In this document: positions 61,054 through 64,000 of the stretch, one piece after another | How positions within the stretch are numbered: the first letter of the stretch is position 1 | Layout of the letters: every line of letters begins with the position of its first letter | Source of the DNA: Streptomyces goshikiensis | GTDB lineage: Bacteria > Actinomycetota > Actinomycetes > Streptomycetales > Streptomycetaceae | Direction of reading: 5' to 3' | Assembly: GCF_014650555.1 (NCBI RefSeq) | Contig: NZ_BMVE01000002.1 | Coordinates: forward strand, 496,001-560,000 | DNA: 64,000 bases | The notes under the pieces: model-generated | What the model was told of the DNA's origin: nothing | The model's database searches: none | What the model saw: the letters and a program-made list of their open reading frames with translations, nothing else | Made by a program: the position numbers and the translations under genes

Positions 61054-62640
61054 TCAGCCGCGGAAGCCCAGGAGGCCGTGGAGGGCCGCGCCGCCTGCCG
61101 AGGCCGGGACCGCCCGGGTCAGCGCCGCCGGCTTCGGGGCCGGCTGGGGGGCGCAGGTGGCGTCCGTGGCCTTCCCGGTGCGCAGGTAGGCCGACACCTT
61201 CTCGTCCAGGCACTTGTTGCCCGCCAGTGAGATCCCGTGGTTGCCGCCGCCCTCCTCGACCACCAGCGCCGCGCCCTTCAGTTTCTGCTTCATGGTCAGC
61301 GCGCCCCCGAACGGCGTCGCCGCGTCCTGCGTCGCCTGGAGCAGCAGGGCGGGCGGGAGGTCGGCGTTGGTCACGTCAGGCGCCGCCAGCGGCTCCGTCG
61401 GCCAGAACGCGCACGGCGCGTTGTACCAGGCGTTGTTCCAGGTCATGAAGGGCGCCTTGGCGTGCGTCGCCCACATGTCCGCGCGCCAGGTGTTCCAGTC
61501 CTTCGGCCAGGCCGAGTCCCGGCACTGCACCGCCGAGTACACGCTGTAGCTGTTGCCCGCCGAGGGCTCCACCGCCCCGAACCGCTCGTACGCCGCCACC
61601 AGCGGCTTCGGGTCGTTGTCCACCGCGTACGCCGAGAAGGCCTCCGCCAGGTTCGGCCAGTAGCCGTTGTAGTAGCCGCCCGGCATGTAGGTGTCCTCCA
61701 GCTCGGCCGGGCCCACCTTGCCCCCGGCCGGGCTCTCGCGCAGCGCCTCGCGCATCGCGTACCAGCGGTTCTCCACCCGCGCCGGGTCGGTGCCGAGGCG
61801 GTACTTCTCGTCGTACTGGGCCACCCAGGCCAGGAACGCCTTGTGGCGGGCGTCGAAGGCCTGGTCCTGGGCGAGGTTGTCCTCGTACCAGACCCCGCTC
61901 GGGTCCACCACGGAGTCCAGGACCAGCCGGTGCACCCGGGCCGGGTGGAGCCGGGCGTACACGGCGCCCAGGTAGGTCCCGTACGAGTAGCCGAAGTAGC
62001 TGATCTTCGGCGCGCCCAGCGCGGTGCGCAGCGCCTCCAGGTCCCGGGCGGCGGAGACCGTGCCGATGTACGGGAGGACGTCCGCGTGCTTGCTCCGGCA
62101 GGACTCGGTGAAGGCCTTGACCCGGTTCAGGTTGGCCTCCTCGGTCTGCGGGTCACGCGGCACGGAATCCGGCCGTACGGGGGCGAAGTGGCCCGCGCCG
62201 CAGTCCAGGACGGGCTCGCTCTTGCCGACGCCCCGCGGGTCGAAGCCGATCACGTCGAACTGGGCGGCGACGTCCTTCGGCAGCGTCGCGGCGATGTACC
62301 CGGCGAGGCCGCGCCCGCTGCCGCCCGGGCCGCCGGGGTTGACCAGCAGCGGCCCCTGCGAGGTGGCGGCGGTGTGCGGGACGCGGGTCAGGGCGAGGGT
62401 GATCTGCCGCCCGCCCGGCCGGTCGTGGTCGAGCGGGACCTTGAGGGAGGCGCACTGGAGGGTGGGGTAGCGGGGAGTCGAGCAGCCCGTCCAGCTGACC
62501 GGGGCGGCCTTCGGGCCCGGCGGGGCGGCGGCGGCCGTGACGGTGGCCGGGCTCGCCAGGGTCGCGGCGACGGTGGCGACCGAGACCGACACGAGGACGG
62601 CTGCGCGCTTGGTGACGGGGCGGTTCGTGGAGCGGAGCAT
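61054..62640 (-). CDS. Secreted tripeptidyl aminopeptidase-like alpha/beta hydrolase (S33)
   Basis: The 528-residue protein has a signal peptide (about 1-37). The fold begins CASLKVPLDHDRP and GPLLVNPGGPGGSGRG (oxyanion region); the nucleophile elbow is YFGYSYGTYLGAVYA. The Asp and His follow in QDAATPFGGAL and GGNHGISLAGNKC, with the TAP-type C-terminal domain. Related Streptomyces enzymes (Tap, SlpD, SlpE) release tripeptides from secreted proteins. It acts outside the cell. Confidence 0.93.
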   Translation of the reverse strand: MLRSTNRPVTKRAAVLVSVSVATVAATLASPATVTAAAAPPGPKAAPVSWTGCSTPRYPTLQCASLKVPLDHDRPGGRQITLALTRVPHTAATSQGPLLVNPGGPGGSGRGLAGYIAATLPKDVAAQFDVIGFDPRGVGKSEPVLDCGAGHFAPVRPDSVPRDPQTEEANLNRVKAFTESCRSKHADVLPYIGTVSAARDLEALRTALGAPKISYFGYSYGTYLGAVYARLHPARVHRLVLDSVVDPSGVWYEDNLAQDQAFDARHKAFLAWVAQYDEKYRLGTDPARVENRWYAMREALRESPAGGKVGPAELEDTYMPGGYYNGYWPNLAEAFSAYAVDNDPKPLVAAYERFGAVEPSAGNSYSVYSAVQCRDSAWPKDWNTWRADMWATHAKAPFMTWNNAWYNAPCAFWPTEPLAAPDVTNADLPPALLLQATQDAATPFGGALTMKQKLKGAALVVEEGGGNHGISLAGNKCLDEKVSAYLRTGKATDATCAPQPAPKPAALTRAVPASAGGAALHGLLGFRG

Positions 62641-62753
62641 GAGGGCCTCCCAGCCGAAGGTTCTGGGCGGAATCGTCCCGGAACCGGCGCCGCGAAGGCG
62701 GGATTGCGCCTCCTATTGGCCCGATGTGATGACCCGTCCCCCGCCGGCCGCGG

Positions 62754-63788
62754 TCACAGGAGGGTGAGCTGGGTCGGCCCGGCGGGCGCTGCCCCGGCCG
62801 GGCGCTCGGGGACGAGGGCGCGGCGGGAGGCGCCGCGCCGGGACGGCCCGATGCCGAATTCGGCCGCGAGTTCGTGGACTTGGCGGGTGATCTGCCGCTG
62901 GTACCAGGTGGGCGCGTAGGAGCCGCCCGCGTACATCCGCTCGTACCGCTCCACCAGGTGCGGGTGGTGGCTGCCCAGCCAGGCCGTGAACCACTCCCGC
63001 GCCCCGGGCCGCAGATGGAGTACCAGGGGTGTCACGGAGGTCGCGCCGGACTCGGCGACCGCCCGGACGGTGGCCCGCAGCTGCTCCGGCGCGTCCCCGA
63101 GGAAGGGAATGACGGGGGCCATCAGCACCCCGCACTCGATCCCGGCGTCGGTGAGGGTCCGTACGGCGTTCAGCCGGCTCGCGGGGGAGGGCGTACCGGG
63201 CTCGACGGTCCGCCACAGGGCGGTGTCGGTGAAGCCGACGGAGACCGAGACGCCGATGTCGGTGACCTCGGCGGCCTGCCGCAGGAGGGGGAGGTCGCGC
63301 AGGATCAGCGTGCCCTTGGTGAGGATGGAGAAGGGGTTGGCGCGGTCGCGCAGCGCCTCGATGATCCCGGGCATCAGCCGGTAGCGGCCCTCGGCGCGCT
63401 GGTAGCAGTCGACGTTGGTGCCCATGGCGATGTGCGCGCCGCTCCAGCGGGGCGCGCCGAGCTCCTTGCGCAGCAGCTCGGGGGCGTTGGTCTTGACGAC
63501 GATCTGGGAGTCGAAGCCGATGCCGGTGTCGAGGTCGAGGTAGCCGTGCGTCTTGCGGGCGAAGCAGTACACGCAGGCGTGGCTGCACCCCCGGTACGGG
63601 TTCACCGTCCATTCGAACGGCATCCGCGAGGCGCCGGGCACCCGGTTCAGGGCGGAGCGGGCCCGGACCTCGTGGAAGGTGATGCCGCGGAACTCGGGAG
63701 TGTCGAAGGTGCGGGTGACGACGGACCCGGCCCCGAAGAGCGCTCCCGTCCTCTCCTCGGTCCCGTCGGTCAGATTGTCCCAGCGCAT
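62754..63788 (-). CDS. Radical SAM protein (Rv2578c/SplB-like)
   Basis: ATG 63788, with GGGAGG upstream, gives 344 residues. The cluster-binding CxxxCxxC is in GCSHACVYCFARKTH. NPYRGCSHACVYC and the pattern AMGTNVDCYQRAEGRYRLM match the spore photoproduct lyase-like group named after mycobacterial Rv2578c. The reaction is unknown. A LexA-type SOS box lies 34 bases before the start, so it is probably induced by DNA damage. From memory, Rv2578c is also in the mycobacterial SOS regulon. Confidence 0.9.
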   Translation of the reverse strand: MRWDNLTDGTEERTGALFGAGSVVTRTFDTPEFRGITFHEVRARSALNRVPGASRMPFEWTVNPYRGCSHACVYCFARKTHGYLDLDTGIGFDSQIVVKTNAPELLRKELGAPRWSGAHIAMGTNVDCYQRAEGRYRLMPGIIEALRDRANPFSILTKGTLILRDLPLLRQAAEVTDIGVSVSVGFTDTALWRTVEPGTPSPASRLNAVRTLTDAGIECGVLMAPVIPFLGDAPEQLRATVRAVAESGATSVTPLVLHLRPGAREWFTAWLGSHHPHLVERYERMYAGGSYAPTWYQRQITRQVHELAAEFGIGPSRRGASRRALVPERPAGAAPAGPTQLTLL

Positions 63789-63821
63789 GAGCGCCTCCCT
63801 CGGTAGCTCCGACCGAGAATA

Positions 63822-63833
63822 GAACAAACGTTC
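63822..63833 (-). promoter_or_regulatory. LexA-type SOS box upstream of the radical SAM gene
   Basis: GAACAAACGTTC (63822-63833) fits the actinobacterial LexA consensus GAAC-N4-GTTC, including the preferred purine-rich left spacer and a C after GTTC. It lies 34 bases from the gene start, where it would block transcription until LexA is cleaved after DNA damage. Confidence 0.72.
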
Positions 63834-63957
63834 CCATGATCGTGCGGCGGCCGCCGCACGCCGCGTCAGGTCCCGCGTGTGACCCGGATTTGGGCGCCCG
63901 CCCCGGAGGTGGTTGGCTTGCGGCCGACGAGCGAGAACAACTGCTGGAGGAACAGCC

Positions 63958-64000
63958 ATGGCGCAGGTCGAGGCCACCACGGAGCGGATCATCGCGGCCG
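63958..64000 (+). CDS. Start of a probable SRPBCC-family gene, cut by the window end
   Basis: Only 14 codons are visible: MAQVEATTERIIAA. GGAGG lies seven bases before the ATG. The opening TTERIIAA is common in SRPBCC (polyketide cyclase/START-like) proteins of actinobacteria, which suggests but does not prove that identity. The gene is divergent from the radical SAM gene across about 170 bases. Confidence 0.55.
   Translation, partial: MAQVEATTERIIAA

Overview
The window is high-GC, with third codon positions almost always G or C, many GTG starts, dense ATGA/GTGA overlaps and rare TTA codons. Gene content (SpoIIE-type phosphatases, F420-linked oxidoreductases, an AfsQ/Cse-like two-component system, a crotonyl-CoA carboxylase/reductase cluster) points to the chromosome of a Streptomyces or close relative. 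I see no rRNA, tRNA, CRISPR array, insertion sequence or prophage module. The window opens in the last codons of a sugar-binding protein gene and closes 14 codons into a new gene.

Left part (1-11 kb): a sugar ABC importer with a ROK-type sugar kinase and a small membrane protein in one overlapping run; a metallo-beta-lactamase-fold hydrolase, an exonuclease III and a small conserved protein; a four-gene glutamate-type ABC importer; and a secreted S15-like hydrolase. Region 11-20 kb concerns the cell envelope: a frameshifted TagC-like beta-propeller gene, an L,D-transpeptidase lipoprotein, a MurJ-like flippase, an OmpR-type regulator, its histidine kinase and a GerMN-like lipoprotein, then a cytochrome P450 and a membrane-anchored protein of unknown function. 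Region 20-26 kb carries a secreted gamma-glutamyltransferase with a TTA codon in its leader, a methionine aminopeptidase divergent from a tiny XRE regulator across a striking operator, an F420/FMN split-barrel enzyme and a repeat-rich protein.

At 26-32.2 kb lies a five-gene reductive pyrimidine (or hydantoin) catabolic operon: amidohydrolase of the beta-ureidopropionase type, class III aminotransferase, dihydropyrimidinase, LLM-class oxidoreductase and NCS1 permease. Region 32-45.7 kb is mixed housekeeping and stress: inositol-phosphatase-like protein, FAD oxidoreductase, VOC protein, a broken macrodomain gene, two convergent SpoIIE-family phosphatase sensors, a GlxA-type regulator facing an isochorismatase-like hydrolase over a 23-bp palindrome, an AlkA/Ada-type glycosylase with Ogt, and a Nudix hydrolase. 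A BCCT transporter and a glycerate kinase follow.

The right part (48.9-60 kb) is a leftward block. It holds the ethylmalonyl-CoA pathway genes (ccr, meaA-type mutase, beta-methylmalyl-CoA lyase, MaoC hydratase, acyl-CoA dehydrogenase) with psd-pssA downstream and a TetR regulator and a double-length 3-hydroxyacyl-CoA dehydrogenase upstream. Together these would turn acetyl-CoA and C4 units into methylmalonyl-CoA and glyoxylate. The window ends with a HEAT-repeat protein, a decayed RidA remnant, a secreted tripeptidyl aminopeptidase, a radical SAM protein behind a LexA-type box, and the start of an SRPBCC-like gene.

No wholly new multi-gene system is evident. The most novel material is regulatory: several strong palindromic operators, a recurring leaderless-gene layout and two TTA-codon genes. 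There are also three broken genes, a coding-like fragment abutting the murJ-like gene, and an unclassified membrane-anchored protein.
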